NCBI GenBank assembly: GCA_029194725.1
Contig: JARFXQ010000014.1
Coordinates: 1 to 64,000 of the forward strand
Origin: Nitrospira sp.
GTDB lineage: Bacteria; Nitrospirota; Nitrospiria; Nitrospirales; Nitrospiraceae
Reading direction: 5' to 3'
DNA: 64,000 nucleotides
The notes beneath the pieces were generated by a model that was given only the letters and a program-made list of their open reading frames with translations, was not told where the DNA came from and ran no database searches. This document shows, piece by piece, positions 17,553 to 26,055 of this stretch. Both the position numbers and the translations under genes were made by a program. Each line of letters begins with the position of its first letter. Position 1 is the stretch's first letter.

Positions 17553-18674
17553 ATGATCGCCAGTACTCCCAACGCGCTCTGCTTTGGTGATGAATTCCCT
17601 GCCACTGGTGCGCCGTGTCTTATCCATGTCGAAGGACATGGTCTCACGATGACCGTTCTCTCGGATTCTGATGCGAACAAGCGCCGTTCGGAATCCGTGC
17701 CGTTTTCAGAACTGACCGTTTCAGCAGGTGGATTGGATCATGACCAGCTGGTCGCGGCATGGAGAGGGCCGACAGGACAGCGGACGTTGTATCTCAAGAA
17801 CCCCGACGTGATTCGTGCCTTCCGTCAAGCGGCACCCGATCATCTGACCATGCCGCTTGAGCGAGCAGCGAAACAAGTTCGTCAGGTGCGGCGCCGACGT
17901 CGAATGACGTGGGGTATTATCGGTGGGAGCCTCTTGGCCGCGGTGCTGGGACTCTGGTTTGGAAGCGACGCGCTGGTTGAACTCGCCGTCGATCGAATCC
18001 CGATCGAGTGGGAGCGGAAGCTGGGCGAGTCCGCGTATCATGATTTTCTTGCTCGTCAAGAGGTCATGAAAGAAGGTCCCGCCGTGGCGGCCGTCACCGA
18101 GATGACCCATCGCCTGACCGACCAGATTCCGGAGAACCCCTATACATTCGCGATCACCGTCGTGAAAAGCGATGTGATAAACGCCTTTGCTTTGCCAGGC
18201 GGGTACGTCGTCGTCTTTACCGGGCTGATGAAGAAAGCAGAAAGCCCGGAAGAAGTCGCGGGCGTATTAGCCCATGAGCTGAACCATGTGCTGCAGCGGC
18301 ACGGACTGGAACGTATCGTCAAGCAGCTGGGTTTTGTGGCCATCGTATCAATTGTGTTGGGAAACCAGCAGGGGTTGGGAGGAGTCATGAAGCAGCTCGG
18401 TGTTGAATTGATGACGTTGAAGTTTGGTCGGGCGCAAGAAACTGAGGCGGACCTGACCGGCCTAGAGCTCCTTTATCGGGCTAAAATCGATCCGTCCGGC
18501 ATGATCACCTTCTTCCAACGGTTAGCGGAGAAAGATGAGGGACGGGTCGAATGGCTTTCCACCCATCCCATGAGCGCAGCACGCGCCGAACGGTTGAAAG
18601 CAGAATTGGCCTTGTTGCCTCGGAGAGAGGCGGTACCGTTCTCGTTTAAATGGGAAACAATACGCGAGAAATGA
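17553..18674 (+). CDS. M48-family zinc metallopeptidase, membrane-anchored
   Basis: 373 residues. The N-terminal ~115 residues form a cytoplasmic-looking domain. Then comes one membrane helix (~129-150, WGIIGGSLLAAVLGLWFGSD), after basic RRRRR. The peptidase domain has the zinc motif HELNH (VAGVLAHELNHVLQRHG, ~242-258) and a downstream ETEAD third-ligand motif (RAQETEADLTGLELL). It also has FALPGGYVVVFTGLM, typical of the BepA/YfgC/LoiP branch. It would cleave or survey envelope proteins. It lies 10 bp after the foldback element and may be cotranscribed with the AIM24 gene. Confidence 0.87.
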   Translation: MIASTPNALCFGDEFPATGAPCLIHVEGHGLTMTVLSDSDANKRRSESVPFSELTVSAGGLDHDQLVAAWRGPTGQRTLYLKNPDVIRAFRQAAPDHLTMPLERAAKQVRQVRRRRRMTWGIIGGSLLAAVLGLWFGSDALVELAVDRIPIEWERKLGESAYHDFLARQEVMKEGPAVAAVTEMTHRLTDQIPENPYTFAITVVKSDVINAFALPGGYVVVFTGLMKKAESPEEVAGVLAHELNHVLQRHGLERIVKQLGFVAIVSIVLGNQQGLGGVMKQLGVELMTLKFGRAQETEADLTGLELLYRAKIDPSGMITFFQRLAEKDEGRVEWLSTHPMSAARAERLKAELALLPRREAVPFSFKWETIREK

Positions 18675-18720
18675 AGGGATTATTCAGCCTATTGCGAACT
18701 TCTGGAACGAACAGGAGGAT

Positions 18721-19146
18721 TCAGGGCTTGTCAAACTTCACCAGTTTTTGATCTGGACCATATGTGAGGTGGAAAATGCTTATCTTGTCTCTCATGGCGA
18801 TCTCAGTCGGCACGAAGATAACCTCAGTAAGCCCGAAGGTGAAAATGTCTGCAGCTGCATAAAAGAGCGCGGTGAAAAATTTTGTCACGCTTCTGTGAGC
18901 GTCAGGATCCAACACATACCGATCATCGTACCCGCCGTTCTCGAGCACGGTCATATTGTCAGGTTGGCCAAGCTCGGCTATTACCACGGATCGTTGAACA
19001 CCTGGTTGGATGACGTTGAGATCACCTCGGTAGCTAGCGCGGCTTGCGACCATGAGAACGGAGCAGCTTGATGACAGAAGGCAGGCCAGCAGAAGAGGAA
19101 TGAGGGATTTATGAAGCCTTAACAAAGATTGCTCCAATAGGTTCAA
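18721..19146 (-). CDS. Small lipoprotein, BamE/SmpA-like fold possible
   Basis: 141 residues. The hydrophobic segment LIPLLLACLLSSSCS ends in a lipobox (LSSSC), so the mature protein should be lipid-anchored. IQPGVQRSVVIAELGQPDNM resembles the G-x(n)-E/D-V-x-x-x-L-G-x-P motif shared by SmpA/OmlA-type proteins, which suggests that fold. The middle contains a second hydrophobic patch (FFTALFYAAADIFTFGLTEVIF). It is convergent with the M48 gene. No specific function can be given. Confidence 0.6.
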   Translation of the reverse strand: MNLLEQSLLRLHKSLIPLLLACLLSSSCSVLMVASRASYRGDLNVIQPGVQRSVVIAELGQPDNMTVLENGGYDDRYVLDPDAHRSVTKFFTALFYAAADIFTFGLTEVIFVPTEIAMRDKISIFHLTYGPDQKLVKFDKP

Positions 19147-19396
19147 TATCTCGGGAAATACATCATTCCAAGAGCAGCCTGGACTGCGGGATCGTCAGAG
19201 TGCCCACATTCAACGTCATCGGAAATCTACTAAGGAAGCAACGATCGTACTTCGTTGAAGGTAATTATGATCTTATTTGCCAATAGGGCAAGAGAAAAGC
19301 TGGTTAACAATGGCTCCTTGAAACGACACTGATCGCGCTCAACGAGGGTGTGAGATAGCGGGCCGCCCGTCAGCGCGATCAAGCACAGGTGAGATC

Positions 19397-20080
19397 TCAA
19401 AACCGCAGTCCTACACCCACCAATCCATAGTGAGTGCGAAAGTCAATGGCCAATGCCTCCCAATGATAATCGGATGAAAGATATCGATACTCGCCGAACA
19501 GAAAGAGTGAATAGGTGCTGTGACTACCGAACAGATGGACTTCGGGACTGAGCAGGAGTTGTATTCCGCCCAAAAATTGATAAGTAAAGGCGCGGGCTGC
19601 GTCAAAATCCTTATCATCTCGCCCCGCAATGTTTGGGTTGAGGAGCACGCCGGTAGACCATCCTATGCCGAAACCCCCGTACGGACGAACCTTTCTGCCC
19701 GGATAACGCAGAATGAGGTTGAACGTCGAGTTGATGATGAGCAGGTCGGAGCGTCCGGTTCCATTGTCCTGCCCATTAGCGATATTGGGGAAGGAGACCG
19801 CCGCGCCGTGCATGTTGGAATCAATCTCAAGCCCCACCATTCGGCTTAGAGCGGCTGGAAAGAGTCCTACTTTCAGCCCTGCACCGAACCCTTCCTGAAT
19901 TGTGGCGGGAACAGTGGTTTCTTGGTTAAATATGTCCACATCGCGAGGCCAGGCGCCCAGCGCATAGGCGCTCAATTCCACGTCGCCGAACTCGGCTGGT
20001 ATCGCCACGTCTGTGATACAGAGGCAGCAGAGGAGTGCCCCTGGCAAAGTGACAAATCGCGGGAGGGAATCGAGTCCCAC
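19397..20080 (-). CDS. Outer-membrane beta-barrel protein
   Basis: 227 residues, GTG start. A hydrophobic signal (LPGALLCCLCITDVAIPA) precedes the barrel. Strand-like segments include VELSAYALGAWPRDVDIF, LKVGLFPAALSRMVGLEIDS, PYGGFGIGWSTGV, YQFLGGIQLLL and HYGLVGVGLRF. The C-terminal Phe is the usual BAM signal. Its size suits an 8-stranded barrel. It lies downstream of the TRL-like lipoprotein gene but is separated from it by a terminator. Function is unknown. Confidence 0.7.
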   Translation of the reverse strand: MGLDSLPRFVTLPGALLCCLCITDVAIPAEFGDVELSAYALGAWPRDVDIFNQETTVPATIQEGFGAGLKVGLFPAALSRMVGLEIDSNMHGAAVSFPNIANGQDNGTGRSDLLIINSTFNLILRYPGRKVRPYGGFGIGWSTGVLLNPNIAGRDDKDFDAARAFTYQFLGGIQLLLSPEVHLFGSHSTYSLFLFGEYRYLSSDYHWEALAIDFRTHYGLVGVGLRF

Positions 20081-20106
20081 GGTTCGATGAGGGAATGAAG
20101 GAGAAA

Positions 20107-20148
20107 AATGAAAGGGCCTATCGGAAGTCGTCCCGAAGGCCCTTTCAC
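20107..20148 (-). terminator. Intrinsic terminator of the TRL-like gene
   Basis: On the minus strand a TGAAAGGGCC...GGCCCTTTCA stem (arms 20139-20148 and 20107-20116, perfect 10 bp) is followed by ATTTTTC. That is a GC-rich hairpin and a U-tract, 19 bp beyond the stop of the gene at 20167-20490. Confidence 0.8.
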
Positions 20149-20166
20149 AGCGTGTGCGAGAGTGGA

Positions 20167-20490
20167 TCAGCTACCCCGAACGATCGTGCACCATTCGCCC
20201 AAGATGCCCAGAATATTCTTGGCGGAGTGGTCGACGACGGCGACGGTGGTGATGCCACCCGCTGCCTTGGCGGCTGCAATGCTCGCATCCCCGGTAGCAA
20301 CCCAACCGAGAATCGACTGGCCACATGCCTTGCCCTCTTTGGAGGCAGCAGACGCGTCGGTTGCGACGGTGCCATACTTCGCTTCAGTGTAGATTACGCC
20401 CACCATCGGACTGGCGACGATCTGACAGCCGCTCAAACCGAGGCCAGCCAGGGCAATGACCGCAAGGAAAAGTCGGGATGCGTGTTTCAT
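20167..20490 (-). CDS. TRL-like family lipoprotein
   Basis: 107 residues with RBS AAGGAGGACCT before the ATG. The lipoprotein signal is MKHASRLFLAVIALAGLGLSGC, with lipobox LSGC. The mature protein has SPMVGVIYTEAKYG and GKACGQSILGWVATGDASIAAAKAAGGI, the hallmark of TRL-like (tRNA-associated locus) proteins: small secreted lipoproteins of unknown function. It has its own terminator, so it is monocistronic. The 360 bp upstream region is shared with the divergent DUF3015 gene. Confidence 0.8.
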   Translation of the reverse strand: MKHASRLFLAVIALAGLGLSGCQIVASPMVGVIYTEAKYGTVATDASAASKEGKACGQSILGWVATGDASIAAAKAAGGITTVAVVDHSAKNILGILGEWCTIVRGS

Positions 20491-20851
20491 AGGTCCTCCT
20501 TAATAGAATAAATAGTTTGATTGCCTAGGTGCTGGAGGCAACCGCCGAAGCGGAGTATAGTCGGACTCATCGCGTTCGTCAATTTAAATTGAGCTGAAGC
20601 GGACCAAGTGAATGATGGCATATGGAATCGATCGAGAGACAGTGAGTAGGTAAGAATCCTTGGGCTGAGAAAAGTGGTTGCGATTCGTTTCGATTCGTCT
20701 ATAATTGCCAAAATTGTCGTCCGACAGAAGAAGGCCTAGGCACTTCCCTAGTGGCGAAACTTTTGTAACCATCGATAGTGAGTTTAGTTCTACCTCGTCC
20801 CACTGTTCATGCAGTAGCATGGCGCGTAATCAATCTAACGGAGGAGGACTT
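20491..20851. other. Divergent regulatory region, 361 bp
   Basis: Intergenic between the TRL-like gene (-) and the DUF3015 gene (+). The open frame before the DUF3015 start runs through it but lacks a signal peptide or start consensus, so it is treated as non-coding. An AT-rich stretch near 20579-20592 (TCAATTTAAATTGA is a 14 bp perfect palindrome) may be an operator. Confidence 0.45.
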
Positions 20852-21358
20852 ATGCTGAAAAAAGCGCTCTTTTTGTCTGTCGCCGCACTGTTCGGCGCTC
20901 AGGCTGGTCCAGCGATGGCAGCAAATCCGGACACCGGTCCTGGCTGTGGCCTAGGAAAACTGGCTTGGGAGGATTACAAGGGCCAGAAGGAGATTGCCCC
21001 TCAGGTCTTGATGGCAACAACCAATGGAATCGGGATGAACACGTTTGCCATCAGCACCGGGACCTCTGGCTGTACCAATGACGGCAAAATCATGGGTGAG
21101 CATAAGACGACTGTGTTTGCATCGTTGAACTTCGATGCGCTCACTGCGGAAATGGCTCAGGGACAGGGTGAACACTTGGCATCGCTTGCGACGTTGATGG
21201 GCGTTCCAGCGGAGCGCCAGGCCGTGTTCTTCGCCATGACCCAGGAGCGGTATACGTCCCTGGTTCAAGCTGGGGAAGCTTCTCCGGTGGCATTGGTGAA
21301 GTCTCTCAATGATGCAATCGCAGGCCATCCGGTCCTCGCGCAAGCATCGGTTCGCTGA
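20852..21358 (+). CDS. DUF3015 family periplasmic protein
   Basis: 168 residues from ATG 20852, which follows GGAGGAGGACTT. Starting there gives a clean signal peptide, MLKKALFLSVAALFGAQAGP, cleaved after AMA. The mature part begins NPDTGPGCGLGKLAWEDYKG and contains NTFAISTGTSGCTN and an MGEHKTT motif, as in DUF3015 proteins. Two cysteines (GCGLG, SGC) may form a disulfide. Function is unknown. The DUF4105 gene starts 45 bp downstream, so the two are probably one operon. Confidence 0.8.
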   Translation: MLKKALFLSVAALFGAQAGPAMAANPDTGPGCGLGKLAWEDYKGQKEIAPQVLMATTNGIGMNTFAISTGTSGCTNDGKIMGEHKTTVFASLNFDALTAEMAQGQGEHLASLATLMGVPAERQAVFFAMTQERYTSLVQAGEASPVALVKSLNDAIAGHPVLAQASVR

Positions 21359-21402
21359 GGCATTGTCGGGGCTCTGGCAGAGATGTCAGGGCCCTTCCTG
21401 TC

Positions 21403-23322
21403 TTGTGTCACACCGTGCTGGTTTTCCTCCTTGCATTTCTAACCTGTGTATTCGCTTCCGCTCCTTCCGATGCGCAACAATCCGATCACGAGCTATATCT
21501 CCAGCAGCTCATCGATCGTGCCGGGCAAGCCACGCTTGCGCGGCAGCGAGAATGGCATCTCTTGCTGCACTACCGAAAGAGGCTCCTCGGCGGGTATGAG
21601 AGCGAGCAGGACGATCCCGGTTTTTTCTTGTCTCCCAATGGGAAGTGGGATCCGGCTGCCGAGCTCAATGCAACCCTTGCGAAGTTTTTTTCTGACGAAC
21701 TGGTCGGTTCCACTCGGCAGCCGGCTCAATGTGCCTTCATCGCTCGGTACCACTGGCTCAAGGAACGGCTGAACTTTGATCCGATCCGCCTTCCGCCCCT
21801 CGCCTGCGAACGGTTTCATCGGTGGTATGAGGATTTCGAGGCCCAATCTATCTCGCTGATCTTCCCCTCAGCCTTTCTGAATAACCCGGCCTCCATGTTC
21901 GGCCATACCCTGTTTCGTGTCGATCAAAAGGGGCAGACCGAACAGACCCGCATCCTTGCCTATACCATCAACTATGCGGCGCAGGTGCCTCCCGATGCCG
22001 GCATCGCGTTTCCTGTGAAGGGCATCTTTGGAATCTACAAGGGATACTTTTCGACGATTCCCTATTATCTAAAAGTGATGGAATATCGGGACATTGAAAA
22101 CCGGGATATTTGGGAGTATCGTCTGAATCTCACTGACAATCAGTTACGACGATTCTTGATGCATGCGTGGGAACTGGGGAATGCGTACTTTGACTATTTT
22201 TTCTTCAAGGAGAACTGTTCCTACCATCTTATGGCCCTATTGGATTATGCCGACCCGGATTTACATCTCACCGATGAATTCGTCCTTTGGACAGTCCCTG
22301 CCGACACCATCCGGCTCATCACATCGAAACCTGGTCTGGTATCCGATATCGCGTATCGACCGTCCCGCAGCACGGTCATCAAGAGAAAGCGAGAATCGTT
22401 GCCCGCAGCGGAACGGGATCTGGCTCATCGGATCACGCAAGATCCCAGCGCGGTGAGCTCACGGGCATTCACCGGGTTGGAACTCCGCAAGCAAGCCTTT
22501 CTGCTCGACCTAGCTTCGGACTACATGAGGTATCGGATTGAGACGACAGATTCTCCGAAACCTGAATGGAAAGAGCGCAACAAGGCCATTCTGGTGGCTC
22601 GCAGTCAGCTTCGCATTCCATCCGAAGAGTTCACTGTGCGACCCTTCGCTCAACGACCGGAGCTGGGACATAAGACATCACGGGTTAGCGTAGGAGGCGG
22701 GTGGCGAAACAACGATACGTTCGAGGAAGCGTCGGTGCGGGCCGGGTACCACGATTTGCTCGACCCGGAAATCGGCTATACGCCCGGTGCCCAGATCGAA
22801 ATGGCATCCATCACGATCCGCCATTACAATCGCGCCGAACAGACCCGCGTGGAGCGGGCCACGCTGCTGAATCTCCTCTCGCTCTCGCCGATCGACTCCG
22901 TCTTTCACTCCCCGTCATGGAAGGTCAACATCGGCATGAACACGATCCGTTATAACGGTTGCCAACTCTGCAGCAACGGCCTGTTCAACGCAGGTATCGG
23001 AGGCGCGAAGGAATTTCGGTTGCTGAAGCGGGAGGTTCTGTTCGCCTTCGCGGAGGCCGAGGCGGACGTCAGCAAGGCTTATGATGAGTTGTATCGAGTC
23101 GGAGGCGGTGGAACGGTCGGGATGTTGGCCGATCTCACCGAGAGGTGGAAAGTGATGGCGACGGGGACCTATTTGAAATTTCCATTAGGCGACAAGTCTG
23201 ATGACTTCCGGTGGTTTGTCGGGTCACGTTTTACGTTGGCCCGCAATTGGACGGTGAGGCTTGAGTACAATCATCGTGACTACGACAACGATGTTCTATT
23301 CAGTATCCAGGCGTTTTTCTAG
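21403..23322 (+). CDS. DUF4105 (Lnb-N-type) envelope protein
   Basis: 639 residues. The start is uncertain: TTG 21403 or GTG 21415. Both give a hydrophobic signal, VLVFLLAFLTCVFASAPS. Residues ~30-330 match DUF4105: LNATLAKFFSDE, SLIFPSAFLNNPASMFGHTLFRVD, and FKENCSYHLMALLDYADPD with a conserved ENCSY Cys. The C-terminal ~220 residues look like beta-strands ending in FSIQAFF, suggesting an outer-membrane barrel. The ASMFGH / ENCSYH pair may be a Cys-His catalytic site of an NlpC/P60-like fold (inference). It pairs with the DUF3015 gene upstream. Confidence 0.8.
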   Translation: MCHTVLVFLLAFLTCVFASAPSDAQQSDHELYLQQLIDRAGQATLARQREWHLLLHYRKRLLGGYESEQDDPGFFLSPNGKWDPAAELNATLAKFFSDELVGSTRQPAQCAFIARYHWLKERLNFDPIRLPPLACERFHRWYEDFEAQSISLIFPSAFLNNPASMFGHTLFRVDQKGQTEQTRILAYTINYAAQVPPDAGIAFPVKGIFGIYKGYFSTIPYYLKVMEYRDIENRDIWEYRLNLTDNQLRRFLMHAWELGNAYFDYFFFKENCSYHLMALLDYADPDLHLTDEFVLWTVPADTIRLITSKPGLVSDIAYRPSRSTVIKRKRESLPAAERDLAHRITQDPSAVSSRAFTGLELRKQAFLLDLASDYMRYRIETTDSPKPEWKERNKAILVARSQLRIPSEEFTVRPFAQRPELGHKTSRVSVGGGWRNNDTFEEASVRAGYHDLLDPEIGYTPGAQIEMASITIRHYNRAEQTRVERATLLNLLSLSPIDSVFHSPSWKVNIGMNTIRYNGCQLCSNGLFNAGIGGAKEFRLLKREVLFAFAEAEADVSKAYDELYRVGGGGTVGMLADLTERWKVMATGTYLKFPLGDKSDDFRWFVGSRFTLARNWTVRLEYNHRDYDNDVLFSIQAFF

Positions 23323-23406
23323 CTGATACCTTGCCTTCTATTTGACTTCGAACTTCTGCTTTCTTACACTTACTCAAGAAATCACTTGAATTCAATGGAG
23401 GAAACC

Positions 23407-23661
23407 GTGGACACCCTTGAATATCGCTACACCGTATTTTTCGAACCGGCTGAGGAGGGGGGATACGTTGTTACCTGCCCAGCCTTGCCTGGGATGGTGA
23501 CGGAGGGCGAGACCTTGGAAGAAGCCCGAGCTATGGCAAGAGATGCCATCCGTGCATATCTGGAAAGTTTACGACAAGACGGACTCCCGATCCCTCCTGA
23601 CAAAGACATCCGGCTCGATCCTGTGAAAGAAGAATTGACCGTTGGCCTTGATGCCGCATGA
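23407..23661 (+). CDS. hicB: HicB-family antitoxin
   Basis: 84 residues from GTG 23407, chosen because GGAGG lies 5 bp upstream; the open frame begins at 23386. The fold EYRYTVFFEPAEEGGYVVTCPALPGMVTEGETLEEA is the HicB N-terminal partial RNase H-like domain. There is no C-terminal DNA-binding HTH/RHH domain, so it is the short form. It should neutralise the HicA toxin encoded immediately downstream (4 bp ATGA overlap). Gene order is antitoxin first, the reverse of classical hicAB. Confidence 0.85.
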   Translation: MDTLEYRYTVFFEPAEEGGYVVTCPALPGMVTEGETLEEARAMARDAIRAYLESLRQDGLPIPPDKDIRLDPVKEELTVGLDAA

Positions 23662-23888
23662 GTCGGCGGCTGCCTTCGCTCGCTCCGAAAGCGGTTCTTC
23701 GCGCTTTGCAAAGAGCCGGGTTTTTCGTTCATCACACGTCGGGTAGCCATTACATTCTCAAACATCCCGATCAACCGATTCTTCGCGTGACAGTTGCCTT
23801 CCACAACAGAGACCTCAAACGTAGGACCTTGGAATCAATCGTTGAGCAGTCGGGTCTTTCAGTCGAAGAATTCATCAAGTTTCTCTAG
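23658..23888 (+). CDS. hicA: HicA-family toxin (mRNA interferase)
   Basis: 76 residues. RALQRAGFFVHHTSGSHYILKHP carries the catalytic His of the double-stranded RNA-binding fold (GSHYIL). The tail RRTLESIVEQSGLSVEEFIKFL is typical of HicA/YcfA. It cleaves mRNA or tmRNA when free of HicB. Translation is coupled to hicB through ATGA. The catalytic His and fold look intact, so it should be functional. Confidence 0.87.
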   Translation: MSRRLPSLAPKAVLRALQRAGFFVHHTSGSHYILKHPDQPILRVTVAFHNRDLKRRTLESIVEQSGLSVEEFIKFL

Positions 23889-23976
23889 TCGGTAGGCCAT
23901 GTTGGTCATGTCTTGAGTGGGGTGAAGCCCATTTGCCGCTCATATGTGATGCATAAGACGGCAGAACTGAATCATC

Positions 23977-24738
23977 ATGCTCGATCAATTCTTTGTCTAT
24001 CATCCGGAACCCTGGCAAGACCGAGATTGGGCAAGGCTGAGCGGATTGCCGCTCGAAGATGTGTGGTTTGAGTCTGTCGATGGCGCCCGATTATTCGGCT
24101 GGTATGTCGAAGCGGCGGCCGATCGTCCCGTCATGCTCTGGTGCCATGGCAATGCCGGCAATATCATCAACCGCCTTGAGAATCTGATTTTGTTGTACCA
24201 AATCGGGCTATCCGTGTTCTTGTTCGACTATCGAGGGTATGGCAGGAGTCAGAATATTCGCCCCAGCGAGAAAGGGCTCTACGAGGACGCCTATGGAGCT
24301 TATGATTACCTCACCAGGGTGAGAAGAATCCGTTCCGAACGAATTATCCTGTTCGGGCGATCACTCGGAGCGTCCGTGGCGGGCGAACTCGCGGTACAAC
24401 GACCGGCCTCGGGCCTCATCTTGGAGTCATCGTTTCCTTCCATCGAGGCGGTCGCTAAATCCCATTATGGTGGATTTCCAGCCCATTGGTTCCTTGGAGC
24501 GGAGTATCGATTGATCGATCGTCTGCCGTATCTCTCACTGCCGAAACTCATTATCCATGGAGATAAGGACGACATTATCCCCATCGAATTGGGTCGCCAA
24601 GTCTTCGACGCGGCCAAACCACCCAAGGAATGGTATGCGATCCAAGGTTCGGGCCATAACGACACGTATGCCGTGGGCGGCGGATTCTACTTCCGCCGAC
24701 TCGGGGAGTTCATCAGAAAAGCGCTTGCGTCATACTGA
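23977..24738 (+). CDS. Alpha/beta hydrolase (BEM46/YfhR-like)
   Basis: 253 residues. The oxyanion region is WCHGNAGNIINRLENL, followed by LFDYRGYGRSQ. The nucleophile elbow is FGRSLGAS, with Ser at ~127 in GRSLGAS. The acid is probably in HGDKDDIIP and the catalytic His in GSGHNDTY. Unlike many relatives it lacks an N-terminal membrane helix, and it begins directly at LDQFFVYHPEPW. Substrate is unknown. It is a stand-alone gene with 88 bp to the hicA stop. Confidence 0.82.
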   Translation: MLDQFFVYHPEPWQDRDWARLSGLPLEDVWFESVDGARLFGWYVEAAADRPVMLWCHGNAGNIINRLENLILLYQIGLSVFLFDYRGYGRSQNIRPSEKGLYEDAYGAYDYLTRVRRIRSERIILFGRSLGASVAGELAVQRPASGLILESSFPSIEAVAKSHYGGFPAHWFLGAEYRLIDRLPYLSLPKLIIHGDKDDIIPIELGRQVFDAAKPPKEWYAIQGSGHNDTYAVGGGFYFRRLGEFIRKALASY

Positions 24739-24775
24739 GCTTCAGAGCGCACCTGATTGAAACGGTCTCGTCGAG

Positions 24776-25180
24776 TTACCGTTTCGCCTCCGGCGGCGGC
24801 CAGTTCATTTCCGTATGTCGACCGCAGTAGTAGCACAGTAGACGGTATCGGGCTTTGCGGCGGGGATTGGGCAAGGACATGAAGGTAATGGGAGTATCGT
24901 CGTAAGGGCACGTGGGTTGTTCGTGGAGGAGATGGGATTCCGCCATCAGGGTAATGGAGGCCACATCCCACGAGGGTTGGTGTTCCTCCTTGCCGGTAAT
25001 TTTCTCGGCGGCGTGACAACGTTCGCAGGTGGCTTCGTAGGTTTTAACTCGGGCGCTATGGGAAGTATGATCGGCCACGTCCATCGGTCCGCCGCAGCCA
25101 GGCTTCGCACAAGTGAGATGTTCATGCTGAAGGGCCTGAACGAATCGGCGATGAGCTACCCGCTCCTGTTCTGATTTCAT
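24776..25180 (-). CDS. Hypothetical protein with several Cys pairs (zinc-ribbon-like)
   Basis: 134 residues. ATG 25180 is chosen because GGAG lies 6 bp upstream; GTG 25186 is the alternative. The N-terminal part is charged and helical. Cysteine pairs CAKPGC, CERCH, CPYD and CYYC suggest one or two zinc sites. No catalytic motif is seen. It is convergent with the hydrolase gene. Function is unknown. Confidence 0.6.
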   Translation of the reverse strand: MKSEQERVAHRRFVQALQHEHLTCAKPGCGGPMDVADHTSHSARVKTYEATCERCHAAEKITGKEEHQPSWDVASITLMAESHLLHEQPTCPYDDTPITFMSLPNPRRKARYRLLCYYCGRHTEMNWPPPEAKR

Positions 25181-25289
25181 CGACACTCCTTCCTTTTCCT
25201 AAACTCTCTTCTCTCCAAAGCACGACACCCAGGTTGGTTCCCCTGCGCACATTGAGCGAGCATCAAAACTAATCCAGCCCCCTCACTCT

Positions 25290-26024
25290 TTATATTCCCC
25301 AGCCCCCGCTGATTTGAATATTCGCTCCGTTCACGTACCGCGCCTCGTCGCTCAACAGGTACCGAACAGCTGCAACTGTATCATCGATCGTTCCAATGTA
25401 GCCGGCGGGAATGCGTTTGGTCATGGCAGCAAGTTCTTGCGGGGCCGCGCTGCCTGAATCGATGAAACCGGGCGAAATAGCATTCACAGTGATGCCGTAT
25501 GGAGCCAAGAGCTTGGCCAGCGTGCGTGTCAGGATGAGCACTCCTGCCTTGGCGATGTAATGGGCAGTCAAGTCAGGCTGGGCTGCCATCTGATCTGCAT
25601 TGGCCATGCCGAAGCTAATGATGCGACCGGCTTTACGGGACTTCATGCCGGGTGCGACAGCGTGAGCAAGATAGAAAATAGGATGCAAATTGCTGCTGAA
25701 CATCTCGTTCCAGCCTTCGATGGTTTCGTCGAACAGGTTCCTTCGATGGTAGGGGCCGGCGCCGTTGACCAAGACATCGATTCGGCCCCATTCTTTTTCA
25801 ACCTGCGTGACCATGTTCTTGGCCGCTACCGGGTCAGAAACATCGCATCGAAGTGCCAACGCTTGTCCTCCTCGCTGGGTGATATCCTGCGCGGTTGCTT
25901 TGGCCTCGGCTTCGCTGGTTCTGTAGCAGAAGGCAATGTTCCACTTCCGCGACGCCAGGTCGAGCGCAATCCCTCGTCCGATACCTTTCGCTCCTCCGGT
26001 GATCAGTGCGACCTGCCGGCTCAT
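25290..26024 (-). CDS. Short-chain dehydrogenase/reductase
   Basis: 244 residues from ATG 26024, preceded by GAGGACCAAT. The open frame continues 58 codons upstream but overlaps the next gene and lacks the fold. The NAD(P) motif is TGGAKGIGRG at ~8-17, with NGAG (NGAGPYHRR) and the catalytic YxxxK as YIAKAG. It ends ADEARYVNGANIQISGGWGI, typical of FabG-like SDRs. The substrate cannot be read. It is the last gene of a seven- to eight-gene minus-strand run. Confidence 0.85.
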   Translation of the reverse strand: MSRQVALITGGAKGIGRGIALDLASRKWNIAFCYRTSEAEAKATAQDITQRGGQALALRCDVSDPVAAKNMVTQVEKEWGRIDVLVNGAGPYHRRNLFDETIEGWNEMFSSNLHPIFYLAHAVAPGMKSRKAGRIISFGMANADQMAAQPDLTAHYIAKAGVLILTRTLAKLLAPYGITVNAISPGFIDSGSAAPQELAAMTKRIPAGYIGTIDDTVAAVRYLLSDEARYVNGANIQISGGWGI

Positions 26025-26055
26025 ATTGGTCCTCGGGTGATCGATGAGTGGCTCA

